In this document: positions 39,018-46,039 of the stretch, piece by piece
How the letters are laid out: each line of letters opens with the position of its first letter
How positions within the stretch are numbered: position 1 is the stretch's first letter
Origin: Nitrospirillum amazonense
Lineage (GTDB): Bacteria; Pseudomonadota; Alphaproteobacteria; Azospirillales; Azospirillaceae
NCBI RefSeq assembly: GCF_007828045.1
Contig: NZ_VITN01000018.1
Location: 1 to 64,000 of the forward strand
Direction of reading: 5' to 3'
Length of the DNA: 64,000 nt
Made by a program: the position numbers and the translations under genes
The notes under the pieces: generated by a model
Seen by the model: only the letters and a program-made list of their open reading frames with translations
Told to the model about the DNA's origin: nothing
Database searches by the model: none

Positions 39018-40376
39018 TCACCCCACCCTCCAGGCCATGGTGCCCTTGGGCGCCTTGTACCAGCCGGGGTCGCGGTAGTCGGCGGCGACCTCGTCGCGTA
39101 CCTTGATCACCGTCACCATGCCGCCCATGTCCAGGCCGCCATAGGGCCCGGTGCCGGTCATCATGGGCGGGGTGTTGGCCGGGCCGGGCATCATGCCGGT
39201 CATGGCCCCCATGTCGCCCATGCCGCCGCCGCCCATGGGCATGTAGCCCGGCAGCTGCGCGCCCAGGCGCTGCGCCACCTCACCCTGGCTGACGCCCAGG
39301 AAGTTGGGGATGTCGTGGCCCATGGTGTTCATGGCGTGGTGGGTCTTGTGGCAGTGGAAGGCCCAGTCGCCCGGGTTGTCGGCCACGAACTCCACCGTGC
39401 GGGTGCTGCCCACCGGCACCTGGATGGTGGTCTCCGGCCAGCGGGCGCCTTCCGGGATCATGCCGCCATCGGTACCCGTCACCCACATGTGGTGGCCGTG
39501 GATGTGCATGGGATGCTCGTGCATGGACACGTTGCCGATGCGCAGGCGCACCCGCTGCCCCGTCTTGACCACCAGATGTTCCACGGCGGGGAAGACCCGG
39601 CCGTTGATGGTCCAGGTGTCGTGTTCCAGCATCACGGCCGGATCGGGGCGCGAGGTGCCGGGGTGAATGGCCCAGGCGTGCAGCATCATGGTGTAGTCGC
39701 GGTCCACCTGGCCGATGCCGGCGTCCCTGGGGTGGATGATGAACATGCCCATCATGCCCACCGCCATCTGCACCATCTCATCGAAATGCGGGTGGTACAT
39801 CTGGGTCCCGTGCTGGCGCAGGGTGAATTCATAGGCCCAGGTCTCCCCCGGCGGGATGGGCGGCGCGGACAGGCCGCTGACCCCGTCCATGCCGGAGGGC
39901 AGAAGGACGCCGTGCCAATGGATGCTGGTGGGCTCCGGCAGTTTGTTGGTGACCAGGATGCGCACCCGGTCGCCCTCCACCGCCTCGATGGTGGGGCCGG
40001 GGCTGCTGCCGTTGTAGCCCCAGACCTTGACCTTGAAGCCGGGCGCGAACTCCTGCTCGAACTCATGCGCCGTCAGGTGGAATTCCTTGACGCCGTCCTT
40101 CAGGACGAAGGGCAGGGTGCCGCCGTTCAGGGTGATGGTGGCCGGACGGTCGGTACCGGGCACCAGCCTGGGCGGGCGGGGTGGCGTGACCGACGCCGCC
40201 ACCGTCTTGCGGTCCATGCTCATGGCGCGTGGGCCGCCGGTGGGCGCGGTCGGTGCCGTATGGTGGGCGTGGTCCTGTGCGGCCGCCGGTGTCCCGCGCA
40301 GCAGGGCGCCGGCACCGCCCAGCAGGGCGGCGGACTTCAGCAACTGGCGGCGGCCCCAGGGAAGATAGGTGGTCAT
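39018..40376 (-). CDS. Tat-exported multicopper oxidase (CopA/CueO-like)
   Basis: 452 residues. The twin-arginine signal GRRQLLKSAALLGG directs a folded, copper-loaded protein to the periplasm. All four copper-ligand clusters are visible: SIHWHG, MYHPHFDEM, EHPMHIHGHH and the His-Cys-His of AFHCHKTHHAMNTMGH. A Met/Gly-rich segment near the C-terminus (MPMGGGGMGDMGAMTGMM) could bind Cu(I). It likely oxidises Cu(I) to less toxic Cu(II). The start overlaps the TolC-like gene stop (ATGA). Confidence 0.92.
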   Translation of the reverse strand: MTTYLPWGRRQLLKSAALLGGAGALLRGTPAAAQDHAHHTAPTAPTGGPRAMSMDRKTVAASVTPPRPPRLVPGTDRPATITLNGGTLPFVLKDGVKEFHLTAHEFEQEFAPGFKVKVWGYNGSSPGPTIEAVEGDRVRILVTNKLPEPTSIHWHGVLLPSGMDGVSGLSAPPIPPGETWAYEFTLRQHGTQMYHPHFDEMVQMAVGMMGMFIIHPRDAGIGQVDRDYTMMLHAWAIHPGTSRPDPAVMLEHDTWTINGRVFPAVEHLVVKTGQRVRLRIGNVSMHEHPMHIHGHHMWVTGTDGGMIPEGARWPETTIQVPVGSTRTVEFVADNPGDWAFHCHKTHHAMNTMGHDIPNFLGVSQGEVAQRLGAQLPGYMPMGGGGMGDMGAMTGMMPGPANTPPMMTGTGPYGGLDMGGMVTVIKVRDEVAADYRDPGWYKAPKGTMAWRVG

Positions 40377-41776
40377 GACGGGCCTCCCGGTTGGGGCGCT
40401 TCGTTGGGGGTGGGTTGGGAAATGGTCTGGCGTCCGCCCGCCAGGCGGATCAGGTCGCCGTCCGCCAGCCAATAGTCGCGCACGGCGGCGATGTAGCGGC
40501 GATAGGCCGTCAGGCGGGCCTGGCGCGCGGCCATGACCTCGAACGGGCTGGTCAGCATGTAGTTGTATTCGGCCATGCCCAGGCGGACCAACCGGTCCTG
40601 CAGGGGCAGGACGGTGTGCAGGTAATGGTCCGCCAGGTCGCGGGCGCGCACCAGGCGGTCGCGGGCCTCCCGCGCCTCCGACCGCAGGTCCACGGCCAGT
40701 TGCAGGGTGCGCCGCGCCTCCTGCCGGTACTCGGCCTCCGCCTTGGCCACGGCCGGCTGGCCCTGATCGAACAGGGGCAGGGCCAGGGTCAGGGACGGGC
40801 CGATGACCAGGGACCGGTCGGTCTCCCGCTCCCCGGCCACGCCCAGCTCACCGTCGGTCCAAAGGCGGCTGGCGTCGGCCAGGCCCAGGGCCGAGGCCTT
40901 GGTGGCGGTGGCGCGCCGGGCGGCGTCCAGCTTCAGGTTGCCGGCGATGACGGCGCTCTCCACGGCGGCCAGCCCGGGTTCCTCGGGGGGCAGGGGCGGC
41001 AGGTCGCCGGCCACGCTCCAATCGGCCCGCGCGCCCCACAGGCCCATCAGGCGGGTCAGCGTCTCCCGCGTGGCGGTGACCTCGGCGGCGGCCTCCATGC
41101 TTTCCACCCGGGTTTCCTCCAGGGCGGCCTGTTCGGTGGCCAGGCGACGGTCGCTGACGTTGCCGGCCTGATGCAGCCGGACCATCAGGTCATAGGCCGC
41201 CTGCGCCGCGTCCAGCGCCTGGGCCAGGGTCTGCGCCTCCTCCAGCGCCGCGCGGTGGCGCAGGTAGGCGGCCCGGGCTTCGGCCGCCAGGTCCACCACC
41301 TCGGCGCTGACGGTCAGCTTCACCTGCTCGAACCGTTCCGCCGCCACCCTCTGTCGGGCGGGCAGCCACAGCAGATCCAGGAAATTGGCGACGACGCTGA
41401 ATTCCAGTTTCGGCGGCTCCGCCCCCTTGGTGGGAAACTCGGTGGCCAGGGACAGGATGGGGTTGCGCAACAGGCCCGCCTGCACCAGGTCGGCCTGGGC
41501 TACCCCCAGATCCTCATAGGTTGCCTGCAGGCCGGGGTTGTTCAGCAGCGCCACCTGCACCGCGCCGTCGGCGGTCAGCGGCCGGGCCAGCAGGGCGGCC
41601 ACCGCCTGGCCGGCCTGGGCGTCGGCGGCGGCATCGCGGTTCCAGGCCACGCGCTGGGGCACGCGGGCCGCCAGCTGCTTCTGCACGTCGGGGAAGCCGG
41701 CCTCGGGCGGGACGGTGGCGCAGCCGGCCAGCGCGCCGGCCATCATCAGCGGCGTCAGCCATTTCGATATGGTCAT
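40373..41776 (-). CDS. TolC-like outer-membrane efflux lipoprotein of the copper operon
   Basis: 467 residues. The signal carries a lipobox (MAGALAGC). Two OEP helical repeats follow (ALLNNPGLQATYEDLGVAQA; LPLFDQGQPAVAKAEAEYRQ). Such channels stand beside copper oxidases in copper-resistance operons, pairing with an RND or CBA pump encoded elsewhere, since none is here. GGGAG lies 7 bases before ATG 41776. It overlaps both neighbours by ATGA. Confidence 0.9.
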   Translation of the reverse strand: MTISKWLTPLMMAGALAGCATVPPEAGFPDVQKQLAARVPQRVAWNRDAAADAQAGQAVAALLARPLTADGAVQVALLNNPGLQATYEDLGVAQADLVQAGLLRNPILSLATEFPTKGAEPPKLEFSVVANFLDLLWLPARQRVAAERFEQVKLTVSAEVVDLAAEARAAYLRHRAALEEAQTLAQALDAAQAAYDLMVRLHQAGNVSDRRLATEQAALEETRVESMEAAAEVTATRETLTRLMGLWGARADWSVAGDLPPLPPEEPGLAAVESAVIAGNLKLDAARRATATKASALGLADASRLWTDGELGVAGERETDRSLVIGPSLTLALPLFDQGQPAVAKAEAEYRQEARRTLQLAVDLRSEAREARDRLVRARDLADHYLHTVLPLQDRLVRLGMAEYNYMLTSPFEVMAARQARLTAYRRYIAAVRDYWLADGDLIRLAGGRQTISQPTPNEAPQPGGPS

Positions 41777-42012
41777 GGCGTGCTCCCGTGGTGGGAACCA
41801 TGGTCCATGCTGGGGTTCATGCCGGGCATGGCCGGCATGGGGGCCGCATCCGGGGTGGGCGCCGCCTCGGCGGGCGGGGCGGGCCGGACCCAAGGTGTCA
41901 CGGGGGCGCCGGCGTCGGCGGCGCCGGGTTCCGGCGGAAAGGCGGGAGGCGCCACGGGGGCGCAGCCCGCCACGGTCGCCAGCAGGGCGACGCGCGCAAG
42001 GAATGGGGGCAT
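41773..42012 (-). CDS. Small His/Met-tailed lipoprotein of the copper operon
   Basis: 79 residues. Signal MPPFLARVALLATVAGCAPV with the lipobox Cys near residue 17, then a Pro/Ala-rich low-complexity linker, ending PMPAMPGMNPSMDHGSHHGS. That Met/His tail could hold Cu(I)/Cu(II) at the outer or inner membrane. The stop overlaps the TolC-like start (ATGA), which supports it being translated despite a weak ribosome site. No named family recognised. Confidence 0.7.
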   Translation of the reverse strand: MPPFLARVALLATVAGCAPVAPPAFPPEPGAADAGAPVTPWVRPAPPAEAAPTPDAAPMPAMPGMNPSMDHGSHHGSTP

Positions 42013-42085
42013 GGGAAAGCTCGGGAGAAAGGGCAAACCGGTCGCGGGGGAACGCGCGGGGGCCCCGCCAAGGGGCGCCCGGGCC

Positions 42086-42463
42086 TCAGGCGATGCGGCT
42101 GGGTCTGGGCGGCCCCAGGGCGGGCGCCAAGGCCAGGCCGACACCCCGGCTGTCGCCGGCGGGCGCCAGCACCAGCGGCGCGGCGGTCCGCTCCGCGCCC
42201 GGCAGGGCGGACGGCACCAGCAGGCCGGCGCACCCCGTGGCACAGCCCGCCATGCCGCCGGCGCAGCAGCAGTCGGCCGTTTCATGGCAGTCGTGGGCGG
42301 CGGTCGCGACGGGGTGTGGGGCGGGGGTATCGGCGGGGGCGGTGGACGCGGCCACCGTAATGGCCTGCCCGCACTCATGCGCCCGCGCGGGCGCCGACCA
42401 GCCCGTGACCAGGGTCACGAGGGCAAGGAACGCCAGCAAGGGAAGGAGGGGCAGCCGGATCAT
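42086..42463 (-). CDS. Cys/His-rich periplasmic protein, first gene of the copper set
   Basis: 125 residues. A signal peptide (MIRLPLLPLLAFLALVTLVT, ending PARA) then HECGQ and a cluster HDCHETADCCCAGGMAGCATGC: eight cysteines and several His within about 60 mature residues. The composition indicates a metal-binding or metal-sensing periplasmic protein. It recalls short Cys-rich leaders such as CopL that precede copper operons, though homology is unverified. The C-terminus is Pro/Ala-rich. It precedes the lipoprotein gene by 73 bases. Confidence 0.65.
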   Translation of the reverse strand: MIRLPLLPLLAFLALVTLVTGWSAPARAHECGQAITVAASTAPADTPAPHPVATAAHDCHETADCCCAGGMAGCATGCAGLLVPSALPGAERTAAPLVLAPAGDSRGVGLALAPALGPPRPSRIA

Positions 42464-42535
42464 GCCGCCGACTATACCGCCCTGGCCGGCGCCGGCAAGG
42501 GGGCAGAACCAGGAGGGGGGATGGGGCGCGGAAAT

Positions 42536-42573
42536 GATCGGGGGCCTGGGCGTCGCCGCCCGGCCCCCCGATC
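42536..42573. terminator. Hairpin between the stress and copper gene sets
   Basis: Arms GATCGGGGGCC and GGCCCCCCGATC (one bulged C) around a 15-base loop. It would end the DUF3008 transcript on the minus strand before the copper genes. Confidence 0.6.
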
Positions 42574-42605
42574 GTTCATGGGACGCAACCTGGAATGACG
42601 AGCGC

Positions 42606-42791
42606 TCAGTGGCGGACGTGCTCGGCCTTGCCCTTGCGCTTGGTCGACGCCATGTCGTGCAGCTCCTTCTCACTCATGGATTTCTCCATGGAGCGGGAGG
42701 CGCCCTTCAACTCGCTTTTCTTGATGTCGCCGCGCTTGGCGGCCAGCGCCGCGCCGGCGGCCTTCTGCTGTGACTGGGATTTGGCGGGCAT
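42606..42791 (-). CDS. DUF3008-family small basic protein
   Basis: 61 residues, MPAKSQSQQKAAGAALAAKR, then KKSELKGASRSM and ELHDMASTKRKGKAEHVRH. This is the DUF3008 pattern: a short, Lys/Ala-rich, highly soluble protein common in proteobacteria and usually stress-associated. Function is not established. ATG 42791 has GGAGGA 6 bases upstream; an in-frame ATG at 42818 is not needed. It lies 39 bases after the GlsB-like gene, so both are probably one transcript. Confidence 0.85.
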   Translation of the reverse strand: MPAKSQSQQKAAGAALAAKRGDIKKSELKGASRSMEKSMSEKELHDMASTKRKGKAEHVRH

Positions 42792-42830
42792 GGATGTCCT
42801 CCATATGCTGGTTGGCATTCGCTGGGTGGG

Positions 42831-43214
42831 TTAAAGGCTGATGGTGGTTTCCATCTGCCGGGCACCGGCCGCCAGGGGTGTGGCGACCGGCAGGGCTTCC
42901 GCCGGGGGCGGGTCAGTGTCGCCCTCCTCCTCCTCATACTCGCGCAACAAGGTGCTGCCCCAATAAACGGCCATGAGAATGGCATAGAGGGTGATCATGG
43001 CGGCCACCGCGCCAAAGGTGGCGAACAGCATCGTGTGCAGGAAGACCGGGGCACTGGCGGGCACGCCCAGGCCGCCGAAGAAAAAGGCGCCCATGACGGC
43101 GCCGATGGCGCCCAGCAGGGCCTCCACCGTAAAAAACCCCGGCTGGCCGTTGACGATCCGGCCGCAGACCAGGCCCAAGACGACGCCCAGGCCGACGCAG
43201 AATAACAGCTGCAT
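42831..43214 (-). CDS. GlsB/YeaQ/YmgE-like small membrane protein
   Basis: 127 residues with three or four hydrophobic segments: LLFCVGLGVVLGLVCGRIVN, FTVEALLGAIGAVMGAFFFG, and a longer one near TMLFATFGAVAAMITLYAIL. The G-x-x-x-G spacing recalls transglycosylase-associated GlsB/YeaQ proteins, which are induced by general stress. The C-terminal 40 residues are acidic and Pro-rich (REYEEEEGDTDPPP) and probably cytoplasmic. First gene of a two-gene unit with DUF3008. Confidence 0.75.
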   Translation of the reverse strand: MQLLFCVGLGVVLGLVCGRIVNGQPGFFTVEALLGAIGAVMGAFFFGGLGVPASAPVFLHTMLFATFGAVAAMITLYAILMAVYWGSTLLREYEEEEGDTDPPPAEALPVATPLAAGARQMETTISL

Positions 43215-43236
43215 GACGATGTCCCTTCATCTCATT

Positions 43237-43281
43237 GACGCCCGGGTCATCGACGCCCAGGTCATCGACGCCCGGGGCGTC
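43237..43281. repeat. Three tandem 15-bp units
   Basis: GACGCCCGGGTCATC, GACGCCCAGGTCATC and GACGCCCGGGGCGTC follow one another without gap, just upstream of the GlsB-like start on the minus strand. Not translated as far as can be told. Confidence 0.75.
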
Positions 43282-43543
43282 GCGTCCCGGCGTCGCCCCC
43301 CGGGACCTGTCCGTCCCACGGTCGTCTGCCCTGTGACGGAACGGGGCATGGGGTGGCGGGAATCGGGGCGCTGGGCCTGCCCTCCGGGCCGGGCCGTCAT
43401 TTGTGCAGTCTAAATCAGGCCCCGCCGCCTTTGTTCCCCGCCGACGGTCCGACCCTCTTTCGCCGGAACACGCTTCGGCCAAAGCTTCGCTGCCGTGACC
43501 AAAGTCCTAGACTGGTCCGGGACTGGTCCGGATGGCCTAAGCC

Positions 43544-43568
43544 GGAACAAATGACTGCCGGCGTGGTT
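43544..43568 (+). promoter_or_regulatory. EcfG-type general stress promoter for the DUF3309 gene
   Basis: GGAAC (43544-43548), 16 bases, GGTT (43565-43568). The alphaproteobacterial EcfG consensus as I know it is GGAAC-N16/17-cGTT. The ATG is 48 bases past the -10, with AGGAGG in between. A near copy occurs at 44135, sharing GGAACAAAT and GCCGG in the spacer. Confidence 0.65.
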
Positions 43569-43615
43569 GGGTTCGTCAGCGATTTGACAACCGAACCCTG
43601 TTCAGGAGGCCCGTC

Positions 43616-43771
43616 ATGATCGGAACCGTCTTGTTGGTTATTTTGATCCTGTTGTTGATCGGCGCCCTGCCCAGCTGGCCCTACAGCAGCGGCTGGGGAT
43701 ACGGCCCCAGCGGACTGCTGGGCCTGGTGCTGATCGTCGTGCTGGTCCTGGTGCTGACAGGCAGAGCCTGA
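43616..43771 (+). CDS. DUF3309-family small membrane protein
   Basis: 51 residues: MIGTVLLVILILLLIGALPS, then WPYSSGWGYGPSGLLG, VLIVVLVLVLTGRA. Two hydrophobic segments separated by an aromatic/glycine turn are the DUF3309 pattern. AGGAGG lies 7 bases before ATG 43616. It probably sits in the inner membrane. Function is unknown, and it is commonly found among stress-induced genes. It is directly downstream of an EcfG-like promoter. Confidence 0.85.
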   Translation: MIGTVLLVILILLLIGALPSWPYSSGWGYGPSGLLGLVLIVVLVLVLTGRA

Positions 43772-43818
43772 CGCCCGACCTCCGCACCCCTGTCCCACGC
43801 CAAACGACGGAGGACAAG

Positions 43819-44094
43819 ATGATGAGCCAGGACCTGGGTCGCCTTCTGGGCGACGTTTCCAGCCATTTCGAACGGCCGCACGATATCGTCGTGTCGGACC
43901 AATACACCCGCGAGCAGAAAATTCAGCTGCTGCAGCATTGGGAACATGACCTGCAGCTGCTGATGGTCGCGTCGGAGGAAAGCATGACCGGCGCCACCCC
44001 GGGGCAAACCGCCGAACAGATGAAGGCGGTTTGCGACGCGCTGTCGGCCCTGGGCGGACTTGAGCGTCCGTCCGGCCCGGGGAAAGTGGGGTAG
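43819..44094 (+). CDS. Conserved small helical protein of the stress island
   Basis: 91 residues, tandem ATG start with GGAGGA upstream. Sequence HFERPHDIVVSDQYTREQKI, then LLQHWEHDLQLL and an acidic middle. The pattern H-P-x-x-(V/I)-V-x-x-x-x-(L/Y)-(T/S)-x-x-x-K-x-x-(I/L)-L-x-x-W recurs in short uncharacterised alphaproteobacterial proteins as far as I remember. Cytoplasmic. 47 bases after DUF3309, so likely the same transcript and the same stress control. Confidence 0.75.
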   Translation: MMSQDLGRLLGDVSSHFERPHDIVVSDQYTREQKIQLLQHWEHDLQLLMVASEESMTGATPGQTAEQMKAVCDALSALGGLERPSGPGKVG

Positions 44095-44134
44095 GGCCGC
44101 CCCGGTAGAGGTACCCGCCCCAAGCGGAACGGTG

Positions 44135-44160
44135 GGAACAAATCACCGCCGGTGCGGGTT
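44135..44160 (+). promoter_or_regulatory. EcfG-type general stress promoter for the ElaB/DUF883-like gene
   Basis: GGAAC (44135-44139), 17 bases, GGTT (44157-44160). The start codon is 74 bases further. A second GGAAC at 44126 has no matching -10 at the right distance. Confidence 0.62.
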
Positions 44161-44184
44161 TCACACCATCATTCCAATCCCGGA

Positions 44185-44218
44185 CCAATCCCGGAGACGA
44201 TCCAATCCCGGAGACGAT
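44185..44218. repeat. Tandem 17-bp duplication in the ElaB/DUF883-like leader
   Basis: CCAATCCCGGAGACGAT occurs twice in a row (44185-44201, 44202-44218), preceded directly by a partial third copy CCAATCCCGGA (44174-44184). It lies between the EcfG-like promoter and the ribosome site. Confidence 0.85.
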
Positions 44219-44233
44219 AAGGAGATCAGTCCC

Positions 44234-44491
44234 ATGGCGAGCATGAGCATCGACGACGTGACCGGTAAGGCCTCGGACATCGCGGCGGATACCGCCGCCG
44301 CCGCGAGCCGGGCTGGCCGCACCGCCTATGACGCCCTGCGCGAAGGCGCCTACGCCGCGGCCGACTTGGCGAAGGCCAAGGGCGACGTCGCCGTGCAGGA
44401 AGTCAGTACCCGCGTGGCGGCGCGGCCCCTGACCGCCATCGCGCTGGCTGGCGCGGCGGGCTTCATCCTGGCCCGGCTGTGCAGCCGTTGA
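44234..44491 (+). CDS. ElaB/YqjD/DUF883-like membrane-anchored stress protein
   Basis: 85 residues. An Ala-rich amphipathic helix (DIAADTAAAASRAGRTAYDA, then LREGAYAAADLAKAKG) leads to a C-terminal membrane anchor, RPLTAIALAGAAGFILARLC. This is the layout of DUF883 tail-anchored proteins, some of which tether ribosomes to the inner membrane in stationary phase. AAGGAGA sits 8 bases before ATG 44234. Own EcfG-like promoter, own terminator. Confidence 0.85.
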   Translation: MASMSIDDVTGKASDIAADTAAAASRAGRTAYDALREGAYAAADLAKAKGDVAVQEVSTRVAARPLTAIALAGAAGFILARLCSR

Positions 44492-44504
44492 CCCCAGGCG
44501 TTTC

Positions 44505-44543
44505 GGGAACGGCCGCGGTATTCCGGGGCCGTTCCCGTCGTTT
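44505..44543 (+). terminator. Terminator of the ElaB/DUF883-like gene
   Basis: Stem GGGAACGGCC / GGCCGTTCCC with a 12-base loop, then GTCGTTT, 14 bases after the stop. Nothing further is recognised up to egtB at 44729. Confidence 0.75.
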
Positions 44544-44728
44544 GCCTTCCTTGCAATCCCCCTGGTGAGTCCTAACCTTATGGGGCGTCGCCCGTTTCGG
44601 TGCGATTACGCGTAGTCCGTGCAATACGGGGCATCGCCGGCATGATCCAGTCATCGGCAGGGGCATCAGCGCGGGGCTGACCGCTGGCCTTTCCAATCGG
44701 GGCTATTCCTACCAGGGGGACTTCGCCT

Positions 44729-46039
44729 GTGCCTTTCGCCGTTCCGGTACCCGCTGACGCCGCGTCGCCGGTGCAGCCCGCTCTGTCGTTGCTGGGCCGC
44801 CACCGCCCGGCCGATGCCCAGGCGCGTTACCGCGCCGTCCGCCAGGAAACGCTGGACCGCACCCGGGGCCTGACCGCTGAGGACCAGACGCTGCAGTCCA
44901 TGCCGGACGCGAGCCCGACCAAATGGCATCTGGCCCATACCACCTGGTTTTTTGAAACCTTCCTGCTGACGGCGCTGGTCCCGGGCTACCAGCCCTTCGA
45001 CCCCAGTTTCCGCTACCTCTTCAACTCCTATTACGAAGGCGTGGGCGAGCGCTGGCCGCGCCCCGCGCGCGGGCTGCTGTCCCGTCCCACGGTGGCGCAG
45101 GTGCTGGACTATCGCGCCCATGTCGACCACGCCATGGATGCCTGGCTGGCCGGGGGTGTGGACGCCCGCGCCGCCGCCCTGCTGGAGCTGGGCCTGCAGC
45201 ATGAGCAGCAACACCAGGAACTGATCATCACCGACATCAAGCACGCCCTGCTGCTACACCCTTTCCCGGCGGCCGTCTTCCCGGCGCCGGCCACGCCGGC
45301 GCTGACGGCGGCGGAGATCGTCTGGCGCGGCGTGCCCGCTGGCCTCTACGCCATCGGCGCCACGGGGCAGGAGGACTTCATCTTCGACAACGAAGGCCCC
45401 CGCCATAAGGTTTGGCTGGAGGCGTTCGAAATCGCGGACCGCGTGGTCACCAACGCCGAGTATCTGGATTTCATCGCCGATGGCGGCTATCGCCGTCCCG
45501 ACCTGTGGCTGTCCGACGGCTGGGCCACCGTGCAGGCCCAGGGCTGGCAGGCGCCCCTGTACTGGCAGCGGGCGGAGGATGGCGAGTGGCAGGTGAAGAC
45601 CCTGTCCGGCGTTCGCGCCATCGATCCCAATGATCCGGTCTGTCATGTCAGCCAGTATGAGGCGGACGCCTACGCCAAGTGGGCAGAGGCGCGCTGGCCA
45701 GGCGCCCGCCTACCCACCGAGGCGGAGTGGGAGATCGCGGCGGGCGAACCGGGCCAGCGGCCCGGGGACGACGGCAGTTTCCACGCCCATACCGTGGCCG
45801 GCTTCTACGGCGACGTCTGGGAATGGACGGCCAGCGCCTACACTGGTTACCCCGGTTACCGCCCGCCCGACGGCGCCATCGGCGAATACAACGGCAAGTT
45901 CATGAGCGGCCAGATGGTGCTGCGCGGCGGGTCGCGCGCCACCCCGGCCGGCCATGTGCGCAAAACCTACCGCAATTTCTTCCCGCCGGCCGCGCGCTGG
46001 CAATTCTCCGGCATTCGACTTGCGAGGACGACGCCATGA
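44729..46039 (+). CDS. egtB: Ergothioneine biosynthesis sulfoxide synthase EgtB
   Basis: 436 residues. Non-haem iron enzyme that joins hercynine to a thiol (gamma-glutamylcysteine or cysteine) with oxygen. An N-terminal DinB-like domain carries the iron ligands in LAHTTWFFETFLL and HEQQHQELIITDIKH. A C-terminal formylglycine-generating-enzyme-like domain (~200-436) shows NAEYLDFIADGGYR, RLPTEAEWEIAA and RGGSRATPAGHVRKTYRNFF. The GTG start at 44729 is supported by AGGGGGA 8-9 bases upstream. It overlaps egtD by ATGA. No egtC or egtA is seen nearby. Confidence 0.94.
   Translation: MPFAVPVPADAASPVQPALSLLGRHRPADAQARYRAVRQETLDRTRGLTAEDQTLQSMPDASPTKWHLAHTTWFFETFLLTALVPGYQPFDPSFRYLFNSYYEGVGERWPRPARGLLSRPTVAQVLDYRAHVDHAMDAWLAGGVDARAAALLELGLQHEQQHQELIITDIKHALLLHPFPAAVFPAPATPALTAAEIVWRGVPAGLYAIGATGQEDFIFDNEGPRHKVWLEAFEIADRVVTNAEYLDFIADGGYRRPDLWLSDGWATVQAQGWQAPLYWQRAEDGEWQVKTLSGVRAIDPNDPVCHVSQYEADAYAKWAEARWPGARLPTEAEWEIAAGEPGQRPGDDGSFHAHTVAGFYGDVWEWTASAYTGYPGYRPPDGAIGEYNGKFMSGQMVLRGGSRATPAGHVRKTYRNFFPPAARWQFSGIRLARTTP

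Larger units (their letters stand above)
43215..43615. other. 400-base stress-island control region
   Basis: Divergent promoters for the minus-strand GlsB-like unit and the plus-strand DUF3309 unit. It contains the 15-bp tandem repeats at 43237-43281, a weak minus-strand EcfG-like candidate (GGAAC at 43437-43433, 16-base gap, GATT), the good plus-strand EcfG-like site at 43544-43568, and a short tandem of GACTGGTCCGG at ~43510-43530. No gene is supported here. Confidence 0.5.

Noticed and set aside
37455-40475. A 1006-codon plus-strand open frame opposite the DHA2 exporter and multicopper oxidase
   Set aside because: Both opposite-strand genes have complete family motifs. The plus frame is low-complexity antisense.
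43237-43281. Possible CRISPR-like array
   Set aside because: Units are only 15 bp and contiguous, with no spacers and no cas genes nearby.
42991-43413. A 140-codon plus-strand frame containing a D-A-x-V-I repeat
   Set aside because: It runs antisense through the GlsB-like gene. The repeat comes from the 15-bp intergenic units.
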